Shown here piece after piece: positions 1 through 8,800 of a stretch of 64,000 nt of DNA. Under the pieces are notes generated by a model. It did not search any database. It worked only from the letters and a program-made list of their open reading frames with translations, and had not been told where the DNA came from. Position numbers and translations under genes: made by a program. Source of the DNA: a bacterium (GTDB lineage: Bacteria > Cyanobacteriota > Vampirovibrionia > Gastranaerophilales > Gastranaerophilaceae); NCBI GenBank assembly GCA_017559905.1, contig JAFYQF010000012.1, positions 124,001-188,000 on the forward strand. Reading direction: 5' to 3'. Within the stretch, counting starts at the first letter, position 1; each line of letters starts with the position of its first letter.

Positions 1-1
1 A

Positions 2-691
2 AACAGTAACTATATCAATGGCGGAGCTGGTAATGATAATATTACCATTAACAAAAGCCACAATTTTGTTGATGGTGGTTCTGGTAATGATATAATACAA
101 ATAAACTCTGATTATTGCGAAGTTAATGCTGGTGCTGGTAACGATACAATAACTTTGAGATGTTCTAATACTAAAGTACAAGGTGGCGCTGGTAATGATA
201 CGTATTATATCATGAATGGTGGTAATACAGTTGCAGATTCTGCAGGTAATGATATGTATTATGTTCGTTTCATGGCTGATTCGTCGCAAACATATAACAT
301 TGAAGATACTAAAGGTAAGGATACTTTAAGATTTAATACATATTCTAGAAGTGAAATTGTGTTGAAAGAATTCGATGTATCAGTAGATTTGGCGACAGGT
401 AAAATTGTTAATTATGCTGATGATTCGGTTGTCTTTAGTGCTGAAGGTGGCGCTGGTTATGTAGATTTGGGCAACTATTTCGGTAAAAATTGTATCGAAA
501 GAATTGAAACCAATGACGATTACTATATCACAAAAGCTGAAATGCAAAATTTACAGCAAGAAATCGCAGCGTGGTTGGTTGAAAACAATTGTGCATCAGT
601 TGATCAATATCTCGCAGAAAACAGTATGTCTAACATTTCTGAAAGTGCGGAATTGATGGCGTTTGTTGAAAATATCAACTGGCAAAAGTAA
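2..691 (+). CDS. RTX-repeat (calcium-binding) protein, C-terminal part
   Basis: This is the 3' end of a gene that starts before the window; the frame is open from base 2, giving 229 residues. The N-terminal 75 visible residues are RTX-like repeats: a G-G/A-x-G-N-D core recurs exactly every 18 residues (near residues 7, 25, 43 and 61), with a degenerate copy (SAGND) near 79. Such nonapeptide repeats fold as Ca2+-binding parallel beta-rolls in exported proteins, usually secreted by type I systems with a C-terminal uncleaved signal. The last ~130 residues are non-repetitive and acidic, ending in an amphipathic helix-like tail that could be that signal. The catalytic or adhesive part would lie upstream, so the function is unknown. 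No secretion genes are adjacent. Confidence 0.75.
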   Translation, partial: NSNYINGGAGNDNITINKSHNFVDGGSGNDIIQINSDYCEVNAGAGNDTITLRCSNTKVQGGAGNDTYYIMNGGNTVADSAGNDMYYVRFMADSSQTYNIEDTKGKDTLRFNTYSRSEIVLKEFDVSVDLATGKIVNYADDSVVFSAEGGAGYVDLGNYFGKNCIERIETNDDYYITKAEMQNLQQEIAAWLVENNCASVDQYLAENSMSNISESAELMAFVENINWQK

Positions 692-716
692 TTTTATATA
701 AACTTTTAAAATAAGG

Positions 717-745
717 TTGAAACAGTTAAAACAATATGCTATAAT
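717..745 (+). promoter_or_regulatory. Strong sigma-70 promoter with extended -10 and flanking 11-bp repeats
   Basis: TTGAAA (717-722), a 17-bp spacer and TATAAT (740-745), preceded by TGC for an extended -10. The sequence AACAGTTAAAA occurs twice, at 721-731 inside the spacer and at 752-762 over the expected start, which looks like a pair of operator half-sites. No convincing ORF follows before the hairpin at 789-811, and the GH35 gene has its own promoter further down. Confidence 0.6.
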
Positions 746-788
746 AGTAGTAACAGTTAAAAATACTGTATTTTGTTCATTTATGATG

Positions 789-811
789 GAAAGGGGCGAA
801 GAGCCCCTTTC
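789..811 (+). terminator. GC-rich hairpin, probable terminator
   Basis: A perfect 9-bp stem (GAAAGGGGC with GCCCCTTTC) around a 5-nt loop lies 44 bp after the promoter at 717-745. The 3' arm contains TTT but no long U-tract follows, so termination strength is uncertain. It separates the RTX gene and the small upstream transcript from the GH35 gene. Confidence 0.5.
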
Positions 812-844
812 TCATTATATTGGCAAATAAATATTTTTAACAAA

Positions 845-872
845 TTGACGAAAATGCAAAAATGGTTACAAT
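845..872 (+). promoter_or_regulatory. GH35 promoter, leaderless type
   Basis: TTGACG (845-850), 16-bp spacer, TACAAT (867-872), then exactly 6 nt to the ATG at 879. Transcription would start at or within a base or two of the start codon, so the mRNA should be leaderless. The GAGGA between box and ATG is only 1 nt from the start codon, too close to serve as a Shine-Dalgarno site. Confidence 0.6.
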
Positions 873-878
873 GAGGAT

Positions 879-3296
879 ATGGAAGTAACTTTTGACCGAT
901 ACTCTTTAATAATTGATGGGAAAAGGACTTTTATTAAAAGTGGTGCTTTCCATTATTTCCGCACGCCAGGTGAAGAAATGGCGTATGACCGTTTTCTGAA
1001 GATGAAAGCTGGTGGGTATAATGCTGTTGATATTTATTTTAATTGGAATTACCACAGCAAAAAACAAGGTGAGTATGATTTTTCTGGGATAAAAGATGTC
1101 CGCAAAGTTCTAAAAGCTGCAAAAGAAGTAGGATTGTTTGTAATCGCAAGACCAGGCCCGTTTATTAATGCGGAAGTTAACGCTGGCGGTTTGCCGTTTT
1201 GGCTTTTGAAAATGGAAGATGTTACTCCACGAAACCGTGTTGGTACAGTTTATAAGTATTCTGAAAAATACATGCAATATATTGCGGAATGGTATGACAA
1301 TATTATTCCGATAATTAAAGAGTTTGACAATGTTATTCTTTTCCAAATAGAAAATGAATACGCAACTGATACGATGGAAGAAGATTATATGCGTCAGTTG
1401 TATAAAATGGCAAGAGATAGAGGTATAACTTGTCCAATATTCCATAATGACGCTTATTTTGCAGGGTTATGGGCGGATTGTGTTGATATTTATGCGCTAG
1501 ATTTGTATCCTTATATAAATCCAAATCAAAATTGGAAACAAGACAATTTCTGTTTTGATACTTTGGATAATGTTGAGGATATTTTTAGATGCGCTAAAGA
1601 AAATTCACCGCCTTTTATTGCGGAAATGCAATCAGGTTGGTTTGATAAGTGGGATGGTTCAGGCTACAAACACATAAGAGAAGCTTTGGGTGATGAACAT
1701 ATTAATATAATGACTAAAACTGCACTTTCTCAAGGTGTAACGCTATTTAATCATTATATGGCTGTTGGTGGTACAAATTGGGATGATTTGGCTTGTGATG
1801 AAGTTTATACAAGTTATGAATTCACTGCTCCGATTGATGAATTTGGGGTGATGCAAAGCAATTATTTTAAAGCCAAAGAGTTGAATTATTTTGTTGATTC
1901 CTTTTCTTTTACGTGTACCGAACCAAAAGATTTTAATTTTAATCAAGAAAATATTTATGCAAAACTTCGCCACGATAATGAAAATAATTGCGATTGGTTG
2001 TTTTTGCGCAATATGAATTCTGAAAATACTGAAATCTGTCTTTTTGATGAAAAGAAAGTTATTTTAAAACCCTATGATATGAAGATTTGTCCGATTGATT
2101 TGGCGCTTAAGGGTTGTGAAATTGAGTTTTCAGATGTTGAGATTTTTGCAAGGTTGCAGAATGAATTTGAAGATGCTGTATTTTTGATTGCTGATGAGAA
2201 TGCAAATTTGTATATTAAAAATTATGGCGTTGTTTCAGGCAACAAACAGGATTTTGACAATTTAGTGTTTGAAAATGACGGCAAAAAGACAACTTTGGTA
2301 TTTTTGACAAAGCCTATGGCTGATAGAAGCTGGTTGCTTGATGGGAAAATGATTTTTAATGCTGATTATGTCTTGCCAAATGGCGCAGTAGCTTTAGAAA
2401 AAAATACGGAAGTCGGCTATTTTGATTTGGAACATAAGTTTTTCAAAAAAAGCTTTGTTGTTGATGAGTTTAAACATTCTTCTAGAGCAAAAACGTTAGA
2501 GATTGAAAATATTGAGTTTTGTGCGCCCGAAATTGATGTGGATTATGATTATTCTGCGTGGAAAAAGATTTCTGACAAAACAGATTCTTTATCTTGTGAT
2601 TTGTTTGATGAATTTGTTTGGTATAAGTGTCAGGTTCCTGATTACTTAACAGAAATAACTTTGAGTGCAAGACACTTGTTTGCTGTGTACGTAAATGGTC
2701 GTGAAATCTTAAATAGAAACAGCTATAAATTGGAAAAATTGCAAGAAGTTCCTGAAACGATTTCTGTGACTTTGAATAAGAAAATTTTGACTGAAAAGGT
2801 TAATGAATTGACTATCCTTGTTCAAAATTTAGGGTTTGATAAAGGTTTTTCTGGTGATACAAACAACCCACGTGGGCTGGTGCTTTGCCATACTTTGCCT
2901 GAATATCCTCTAGAATTCAGCGTTTGCGAAAAATTGTCTATGGAACGTGGAGATTTGCGTGAAAGCGAAAACTCTTATTTAACCAAAATTACTACAAATT
3001 TTGATGTTGATTTTAAAGATAATGTATTTTTCGCAAGGTATCTTTCTTTAGAAAACTTCCGCTATAGTCGTGCAACAATATTTTTGAATGGCATAAAAAT
3101 AGGTAGATATATAAAAAGAAACAGAGTTCAAGACAAATTTTATTTGATTAATGAATTTTTAAAACCTCAAAACACGCTTGAAATCGTGGTTTGGGAAAAA
3201 GATAGAAATGTAAAATCACTTTGGGGCTTTAAATCTGATATGAAAAGTGTTAAAATAAAGATAGGAATGTTTAAGATGTATCAAATTTTTAAATAA
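879..3296 (+). CDS. Glycoside hydrolase family 35 beta-galactosidase
   Basis: Predicted cytoplasmic exo-glycosidase of 805 residues, no signal peptide. The N-terminal TIM barrel has the GH35 hallmarks: the FHYFR strand near residue 24, ARPGPF..AE..GGLP near 90-106, the acid/base glutamate in IENEY (E160), and the nucleophile in AEMQSGW (E249). The C-terminal third has beta-jelly-roll character (NGIKIGRYIKR) as in other GH35 enzymes. GH35 enzymes release terminal beta-galactose from oligosaccharides or glycans with retention; the actual substrate cannot be read from sequence. The start is set by the GH35-typical N-terminus and the leaderless promoter 6 nt upstream. The next gene starts 12 nt after its stop and is probably co-transcribed. 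Confidence 0.9.
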   Translation: MEVTFDRYSLIIDGKRTFIKSGAFHYFRTPGEEMAYDRFLKMKAGGYNAVDIYFNWNYHSKKQGEYDFSGIKDVRKVLKAAKEVGLFVIARPGPFINAEVNAGGLPFWLLKMEDVTPRNRVGTVYKYSEKYMQYIAEWYDNIIPIIKEFDNVILFQIENEYATDTMEEDYMRQLYKMARDRGITCPIFHNDAYFAGLWADCVDIYALDLYPYINPNQNWKQDNFCFDTLDNVEDIFRCAKENSPPFIAEMQSGWFDKWDGSGYKHIREALGDEHINIMTKTALSQGVTLFNHYMAVGGTNWDDLACDEVYTSYEFTAPIDEFGVMQSNYFKAKELNYFVDSFSFTCTEPKDFNFNQENIYAKLRHDNENNCDWLFLRNMNSENTEICLFDEKKVILKPYDMKICPIDLALKGCEIEFSDVEIFARLQNEFEDAVFLIADENANLYIKNYGVVSGNKQDFDNLVFENDGKKTTLVFLTKPMADRSWLLDGKMIFNADYVLPNGAVALEKNTEVGYFDLEHKFFKKSFVVDEFKHSSRAKTLEIENIEFCAPEIDVDYDYSAWKKISDKTDSLSCDLFDEFVWYKCQVPDYLTEITLSARHLFAVYVNGREILNRNSYKLEKLQEVPETISVTLNKKILTEKVNELTILVQNLGFDKGFSGDTNNPRGLVLCHTLPEYPLEFSVCEKLSMERGDLRESENSYLTKITTNFDVDFKDNVFFARYLSLENFRYSRATIFLNGIKIGRYIKRNRVQDKFYLINEFLKPQNTLEIVVWEKDRNVKSLWGFKSDMKSVKIKIGMFKMYQIFK

Positions 3297-3308
3297 ATGA
3301 GGTATCAA

Positions 3309-3680
3309 ATGGCTATAGTTCCAGAATTTTTGATTAAAAGGATTTACCAAAAAGGCTCTTTGAAAAAACTTGCAGATGGTGCTAGTTTAACTCTGAAAAA
3401 TGTTTTAGGTCCAGGGTTTATTAGTGGTTTTAATTATGTGAAAATCAATGATGTAATTTTTAAACCTGAAGATGTAAAATTTATCACTAATAACAATGAG
3501 CTTTTGGGAACAGAGGTTTCAGAAGCTTCGCCAATAGCTTTCAGATTGGGACAGGTTGGTGAGCTTGTTATGAATGGACAGGCATGTCTTTTGGAGGGGA
3601 TAAACAAAATTATTATTGAAGTTATGAACCCAGAAGCAGGACAGGTCAGATTGTCTATTGAAGATTCGTTTGCTTATTAA
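3309..3680 (+). CDS. Small conserved protein of unknown function
   Basis: A 123-residue protein, MAIVPEFLIKRIY..., basic at the N-terminus with alternating beta-rich segments (GPGFISGF, KINDVIFKPEDV). The ATG at 3309 is chosen over the in-frame ATG at 3297 because TGAGGT (3298-3303) sits at proper Shine-Dalgarno distance. It resembles small proteins loosely annotated as hydroxymyristoyl-ACP-dehydratase-like in other bacteria, but I see no hotdog-fold catalytic His/Glu motif, so I do not assign that function. It follows the GH35 gene by 12 nt and ends just before a bidirectional terminator, so it is likely the second gene of that operon. Confidence 0.6.
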   Translation: MAIVPEFLIKRIYQKGSLKKLADGASLTLKNVLGPGFISGFNYVKINDVIFKPEDVKFITNNNELLGTEVSEASPIAFRLGQVGELVMNGQACLLEGINKIIIEVMNPEAGQVRLSIEDSFAY

Positions 3681-3708
3681 AAAAGAGGTTTTAAAACCTC
3701 TTTTTTTT
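3681..3708. terminator. Bidirectional rho-independent terminator
   Basis: AAAAGAGGTT-TTAA-AACCTCTTTT followed by more T residues, and preceded by A residues on the other strand. It serves both the GH35 operon and the converging 233-residue gene. Confidence 0.8.
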
Positions 3709-4408
3709 AAGACAGTGTCTTATAAGTTTTTATTGCATTTATGAGTTTTGAGTTATTTTGGATGTTGTAAATCTCTATCAAGGCATACTGTGCAAGTTTT
3801 ATGCTTTCTTCGTTTGAAAGTAATCCGTTTTGTCCTGCTTTTTTGATATGTTTGTCAATTACACTGTAGAGTTGGACAAGTGTTTTGTTATCCATTCTAT
3901 GAATTGGACGGATAAAATAATCCGCAATTCCGCCTGAATAGTAGCTTAAAGTGCTATATAAGCTTGATATGATATCTTTTGATTTTGAAAGTTCGTAATC
4001 TAAAAATGTTACAAGTTCGTCTTTAGAACCGTGTCTATATACGTATGATTTTATCATTTCTAAAGTTGATGGTGGCAAAAAGTCCAATTTGTCTACTTCA
4101 TTGAGAGTTTGAGTTACTTTTTTTATGTATTCAGGAACTTCTGAAGTTTTTATGTCGAGGGCTTTTGCAAGAATAATTTTGTCGCCCCATTTTGTGTAAG
4201 AATTTTTTAGTGGGCGGAACTTTTTCAGCGGTCTGTTTTTCATAAGTCCTTTGAATTCGGAGCTTGTGATTTTTGTTTCCATAATCTCGTGGATTTTAGT
4301 GCGGTTGCTTCTCACAAACTGTGCTTTTTGTGCGTCAGTCAGTTTGCTTGAAGCTAAAACTTTTTGGACAGCATCTAAACTAATTGCATCAATTTTTTCT
4401 ACTTTCAT
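3707..4408 (-). CDS. Hypothetical helical protein
   Basis: A 233-residue soluble protein, mostly helical and lysine-rich, that I do not recognise. There is no signal peptide or membrane segment. The N-terminal 40 residues (DAQKAQFVRSNRTKIHEIM) look amphipathic. Near the C-terminus the stretch LAQYALIEIYNI closely resembles LAKYAVMEVYNI in the small protein at 28618-28872. An extended -10 (TGC-TATACT on the minus strand, at about 4434-4442) lies ~30 nt upstream. It is the first of the lineage-specific genes in the 3.7-14.1 kb block. Confidence 0.55.
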   Translation of the reverse strand: MKVEKIDAISLDAVQKVLASSKLTDAQKAQFVRSNRTKIHEIMETKITSSEFKGLMKNRPLKKFRPLKNSYTKWGDKIILAKALDIKTSEVPEYIKKVTQTLNEVDKLDFLPPSTLEMIKSYVYRHGSKDELVTFLDYELSKSKDIISSLYSTLSYYSGGIADYFIRPIHRMDNKTLVQLYSVIDKHIKKAGQNGLLSNEESIKLAQYALIEIYNIQNNSKLINAIKTYKTLS

Positions 4409-4418
4409 ATACGTTCCA

Positions 4419-5351
4419 TTATTTGATAATTAAGTATAGCATATAACCTATGTAAGATAAGGTTAGAATAATTCCTTCGCCTCTAGATAGGACAGTGTCT
4501 TTGACAGTAAAGATCCATAAAAGAATAATTGATAAAAATGCTATTGCACCATCGAAATAGAATGCGCTATCAAAAGGTACAGGACAAATTGCACAAGTAA
4601 CGCCTAAAACAAAAAGGATGTTGAAAATATTTGAGCCTATAATATTCCCGACTGCCAAATCGGGTTGTTTTTTAATAGCGGCGACGACGCAAGTTACAAG
4701 TTCAGGCAAACTTGTTCCGATTGCCACAATTGTAAGTCCGATAATTCTATCAGAAATGTTTAATATGTGAGCAATGCTTATTGCAGAATTTACTGTCAAA
4801 TCACTTCCGTATACAAGAGCAACTAACCCTGCAATAATGAATAATACCATTTTGATTGGAGTAAGTTGTTTAGTTTCTTCTTCCTCTTGGTTATGGGTGG
4901 AATTTTTTGCCATCTTGAAAAGATACCCCATAAATACTAAAAATAGTAATAAAAATATAAAACCGCAAATTCTGTTTACAGAACCGATATAATATCCCAT
5001 AAGTCCTAAAATAGCAGTTATAACTAGTAAAAATGGCATTTCGTAGATTATTGAATTTCGTTGGATTTTCAAATTACAGATTGCAGAAGTCAAACCAAGT
5101 ATTAGTAAGATATTTGCAATGTTACTACCTAAAACGTTGCCGATAGCGACTCCGCTTGCACCTTTTATAGCAGAAGCAATACTTACACTGGCTTCTGGCG
5201 CACTCGTTCCCATTGCAACGATTGTTAGACCGATGATTATTTGTGGAATATGAAATTTTCTAGCTAGTGAACTTGCTCCATCCACAAATAAATCGGCACC
5301 TTTTGTTAGTAATACTAGCCCAATTATTAATAGAATTATATTTAATAACAT
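4419..5351 (-). CDS. Sodium/calcium exchanger family (CaCA) transporter, YrbG-like
   Basis: A 310-residue inner-membrane antiporter with about ten hydrophobic helices in two inverted halves. Each half carries the CaCA alpha-repeat signature: G.TIVA.GTSAPE in the first and G.TIVAIGTSLPEL in the second, with the conserved acidic residue and GSN motif after each (GNVLGSNIAN, GNIIGSNIFN). The family exchanges Ca2+ for Na+ (or K+ + Ca2+) across the membrane. The start is taken at 5351 (MLLNIILLIIG) because GAGG lies 6 nt upstream; a longer reading adds 28 charged residues with no ribosome site. It is transcribed towards the 233-residue gene, 10 nt away. Confidence 0.85.
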   Translation of the reverse strand: MLLNIILLIIGLVLLTKGADLFVDGASSLARKFHIPQIIIGLTIVAMGTSAPEASVSIASAIKGASGVAIGNVLGSNIANILLILGLTSAICNLKIQRNSIIYEMPFLLVITAILGLMGYYIGSVNRICGFIFLLLFLVFMGYLFKMAKNSTHNQEEEETKQLTPIKMVLFIIAGLVALVYGSDLTVNSAISIAHILNISDRIIGLTIVAIGTSLPELVTCVVAAIKKQPDLAVGNIIGSNIFNILFVLGVTCAICPVPFDSAFYFDGAIAFLSIILLWIFTVKDTVLSRGEGIILTLSYIGYMLYLIIK

Positions 5352-5410
5352 AATATGCCTCTTTTTATACTTAATAAAAAAATTATAACACTGTATGATT
5401 TGTTTATCAA

Positions 5411-5476
5411 TTTTAAGTTTTAATATTAGTAGCAAAAATTTTTTTTTTAAGTTTTATAATATTAGTAAGAAATAAA
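5411..5476 (+). repeat. Imperfect tandem repeat with -10 box upstream of 5492
   Basis: The block AAGTTTTAATATTAGTA is followed about 36 bp later by AAGTTTTATAATATTAGTAAG, an imperfect direct repeat. The second copy contains TATAAT at 5455-5460, a likely -10 for the gene at 5492. No good -35 is visible. Confidence 0.35.
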
Positions 5477-5491
5477 ATAGTAGGTAGAAAA

Positions 5492-5857
5492 ATGTTTATT
5501 CAATCAGGTTTTAATAATAGTAATACTTCGTTTACAGCTGTTTCTCAAAAACAATTGCAGGCTTTGGCTGATGTTATTAAAAAAGAAAATCCTGATTATG
5601 CAAAGAAACCTGTGCCGATTGTTAATGTGTATAAAAATGGATTGGATTTTTTAAATGGCAAGATTGATAAAAAAACATATCTTTCTAAATTGAATAGAAC
5701 ATTACACGATGTTTCTATAAAGAAAAATGAAAAAATCAAATTCACTGAAAAAGAACGTGAATTTTTGGACAATACAGCCATATCTTTTGATATGTTTTAC
5801 AAACCGAACAAAATAACAAAAGAAGAACTTGCAAATTACTTGGCAATTTTAGCGTAA
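5492..5857 (+). CDS. Hypothetical protein with N-terminal SF motif
   Basis: A 121-residue soluble, lysine-rich helical protein, unrecognised. The N-terminus MFIQSGFNNSNTSFTA resembles the M-x-[IV]-Q...[ST]-F-x-G start of several other lineage-specific proteins in this window (10992, 12806, 15610, 42064, 60812). It overlaps the end of the converging giant gene by 9 bp. The ribosome site is weak (TAGGTAG). Confidence 0.55.
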   Translation: MFIQSGFNNSNTSFTAVSQKQLQALADVIKKENPDYAKKPVPIVNVYKNGLDFLNGKIDKKTYLSKLNRTLHDVSIKKNEKIKFTEKEREFLDNTAISFDMFYKPNKITKEELANYLAILA

Positions 5858-8800
5858 TGAGTAGTTGCCGTAAATAGTGTGCAATTTGTGGTTGTTATTT
5901 AAACCCATTGTGAATGTTTGTTTTAGCACAGGAAGTTCTAATTTTGGCGAAATAATAATATTTCCTTCGTTACCAGATTGGTAAGTTCTGATTTCCATTT
6001 TTTGGTTAAGGCTTTTGTTTATCTCACCTTTGAAATAATCAATGATTGATGCAAAATGTTCTGGTTCAAGTGTTTTTTCGTCGATTTTTGGCAAAAATCT
6101 TTCTATAAAGCGCATTTTGCAGTGTAAATTTGTGATTATATCGTCAAAAGCAGAACTTTTTAGAGCTTGAGTTAGAGTATTCAATTTTATGAATTGTTCT
6201 TTTGATAAATTTCTGGTTTGAGCAACAATGTCTTTAGCAGAAACACCTTCGGTTTTAATGCCTAAAAAGTTCAAAATGTTTTTGTAATAGCCATCTGTAA
6301 CGAGTGCATTTTTGTTCGAAGCCATCTTAATTTGGGTTCTTAATTCATCTAGAATATTCATGCCTGTAACTGCTAATTGTTCAGGCTTTTCATATTCTTT
6401 AAGTGTGATTTTGTCATTTGTATTTTCGTATAATTTGCAAATCATTTCAAAGTTTTCTTTTATGCTTTTGTTTCTATTCTCTTTGAAATAAATTGTCATT
6501 GAATAATTAGCTCTTGATTTTTTGTCTAAAGCTGATTTCCAGGTTTTAACAACAGATTTTTTGATTGTAAAATCTTTAATCATGTTATCTTCTAAATATT
6601 GTTTTAAGGCAGAAACATCTTTTTGACCAAACATTTGGAAAATAACATCTAATTTGCCATCAGGAATTTTTTCTGCATAATTTGCTAATTCTTTGAAGTC
6701 TTTGCATTTTAAAACTTCAAAAATATTAGTTCCGTCTTTTGTGATATGTTCAAGCGCCAAATTCATTTCCATGCGCATGAATTCGTATTCTTGTGCTGTG
6801 AGCTTTAATTCTTTGCCAAGTCCGCCGTGCCATTCTTTGAATACTTCCAATTTATCAATGAGCATTTTTGTTTTGTTGATATCTTTTAGTGCGTCAATGA
6901 TATCTATTTTCGCAGAAGAATTTGTATACATTTGCGCAAGCAAATCAATCTTGTCCGGAAATTTTTTCTTTAAGGTTTCAAAAACTTTTTCTATTCCAGC
7001 AAGGTCAGCGTTTTGAGAATGGTGTTCGTAAATGTCTTTTAGGAATTGTGCCTGTGCTATGTTTTTGTTTGTTATTTCATCAGGACGTGGAAATCCTAAT
7101 TCGCTAGTAAGTTCAGGATACAAGTCATTGTGTTCTAAATATGTTTTTAGTTCAGAAATATTTTTAGCTTGAGCAGGAGTCATTCTATCAGGATTTTCTT
7201 TTGCTAAAATATCTGAAATATCAATAGGTTTTTTCTGACGTTTTATTTCAATATCAGAAAAATCTTTTGGTAATGATTTGTTATTTATTCTTTCAGTGAT
7301 AATTTTTTTGCATAAGTTAGTTAAGCTGATATATTCATCAATGCTTAATTTTGTTGTATCAATTTTATTATCAATTATTCTGCAAATGTAATCTTCAAGG
7401 AATTCTACACCATCTTTCATTAAGCCTTTTGAAACTACGTAATTTTCGTGGCTTAAGATTTCTATTAATTTATCTTTTAGTGGTGAGTTTTCTTCTACAG
7501 GTTTTGCTTGTGTAGTTTGGGTTTGTTTTTTATTTATTCTGCCATTTAAAAATTTGATATTTATAGGATCTGTAATATCAATACCGCCGTTTTTCAAACG
7601 TACAACTAGCCCTTTGTTTGCGTAAGCGTAAACGGTTGCTGGCGTTACGCCAGCTTTCTTTGCAAAATCAGTAATTCCGTAAATGTTTGGATTTGTATTT
7701 TGGGCAGAACTTTTGAAACGTTTTTCTTTTGTTGGTTCTGTTTCTTCTGTTTTTGTAGTTGAAACTTCAGGAACTGTTTGAGTTTCTGTTGTTTGTGTTT
7801 CATCTTTTGTTTCTTTGTTTTTTGATGCTCTGATAGTTTCAGCTTCAGGTTCGTTAGTTTTTGGTGCTTCTGTCGCTTCACCTCTAGGTGCTTCTGGTTT
7901 TGGAGCAGGAGTATCTGCTGTTGGGGGTTGCGGTTGTGTATCATTTTGAAGTTTTTGCTGATCTCTTTTGAGTTTTAAGAGTGCTTTTTTGTTTGTATCA
8001 TTGTGTGGGTCAATGTTGCCATCTTTGTCTAATACAAAACCATATTTATCAATATACTGATTGATTTTTCCTAGAGCTATGCCGTAGTGTTGTGCAAATT
8101 TGCGAGGGTGCATCGGTTCTAAAGCTCTTCTGCCTGCTGGTTTGTTATTATTGTGAATTTGTCCGTATTCATCAATAGAATAGTTATTTGGTGTTTGTGT
8201 TGGTGTTGGTGTGTCAGGTTTTTGAATAGGAGTTTCACCGTTTAGCAATTGATTTTTTAATTTTTGTCTTAATTTCGCAAGTGCGTTGTCGTTTGCACGG
8301 TTTCCTGATTCTACGTGTTGTTCCCAAGCGTTTTGGGTTCTGTTGTTGCCAAGGTAATAAGGCTCTTGTTCCATTACTTGTTTTTGGTAATCGGGATGGT
8401 CGCTGTTTTTGTAATTAGACATTTCATCAGTGTAAATTTCAGACATGTATTGTGCTAAACCATCTTTTGCGTGTGGATTGGATTTTGCATAATCAAGAAG
8501 TTTTTGGGTGTAAGGGTTGTTCATTACATCTTCAAATTCTTTCGCTGGATTTGATGAATTAGCGCAAAGTCTTCTCAACCCTTCAACTCCGTGACGAGTC
8601 ACAACGTCACGATATTGCAATACGTGTTGAAATTCGTGCGAAATTATCTTAACTAAATCTTTTGGATTGCTTATATTTTCATCAATTATGATTTTCGCTA
8701 GTGTCCAATCCCAATAGCCGTCATTTCCATCGTTATCAGGAAATTTGGTTAATTGAATTTCTGGTTTTAAACCTTCTAGTTTAAATTCTTTTGCTAAAAT

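Noticed and set aside
3297-3311. ATG at 3297 as the start of the small protein after GH35
   Set aside because: The Shine-Dalgarno TGAGGT overlaps it and is spaced correctly only for the ATG at 3309.
7645-7944. Gln/Lys-rich minus-strand reading frame
   Set aside because: It is a frameshifted reading of the Pro/Glu/Thr-rich linker of the giant protein, made of low-complexity repeats.
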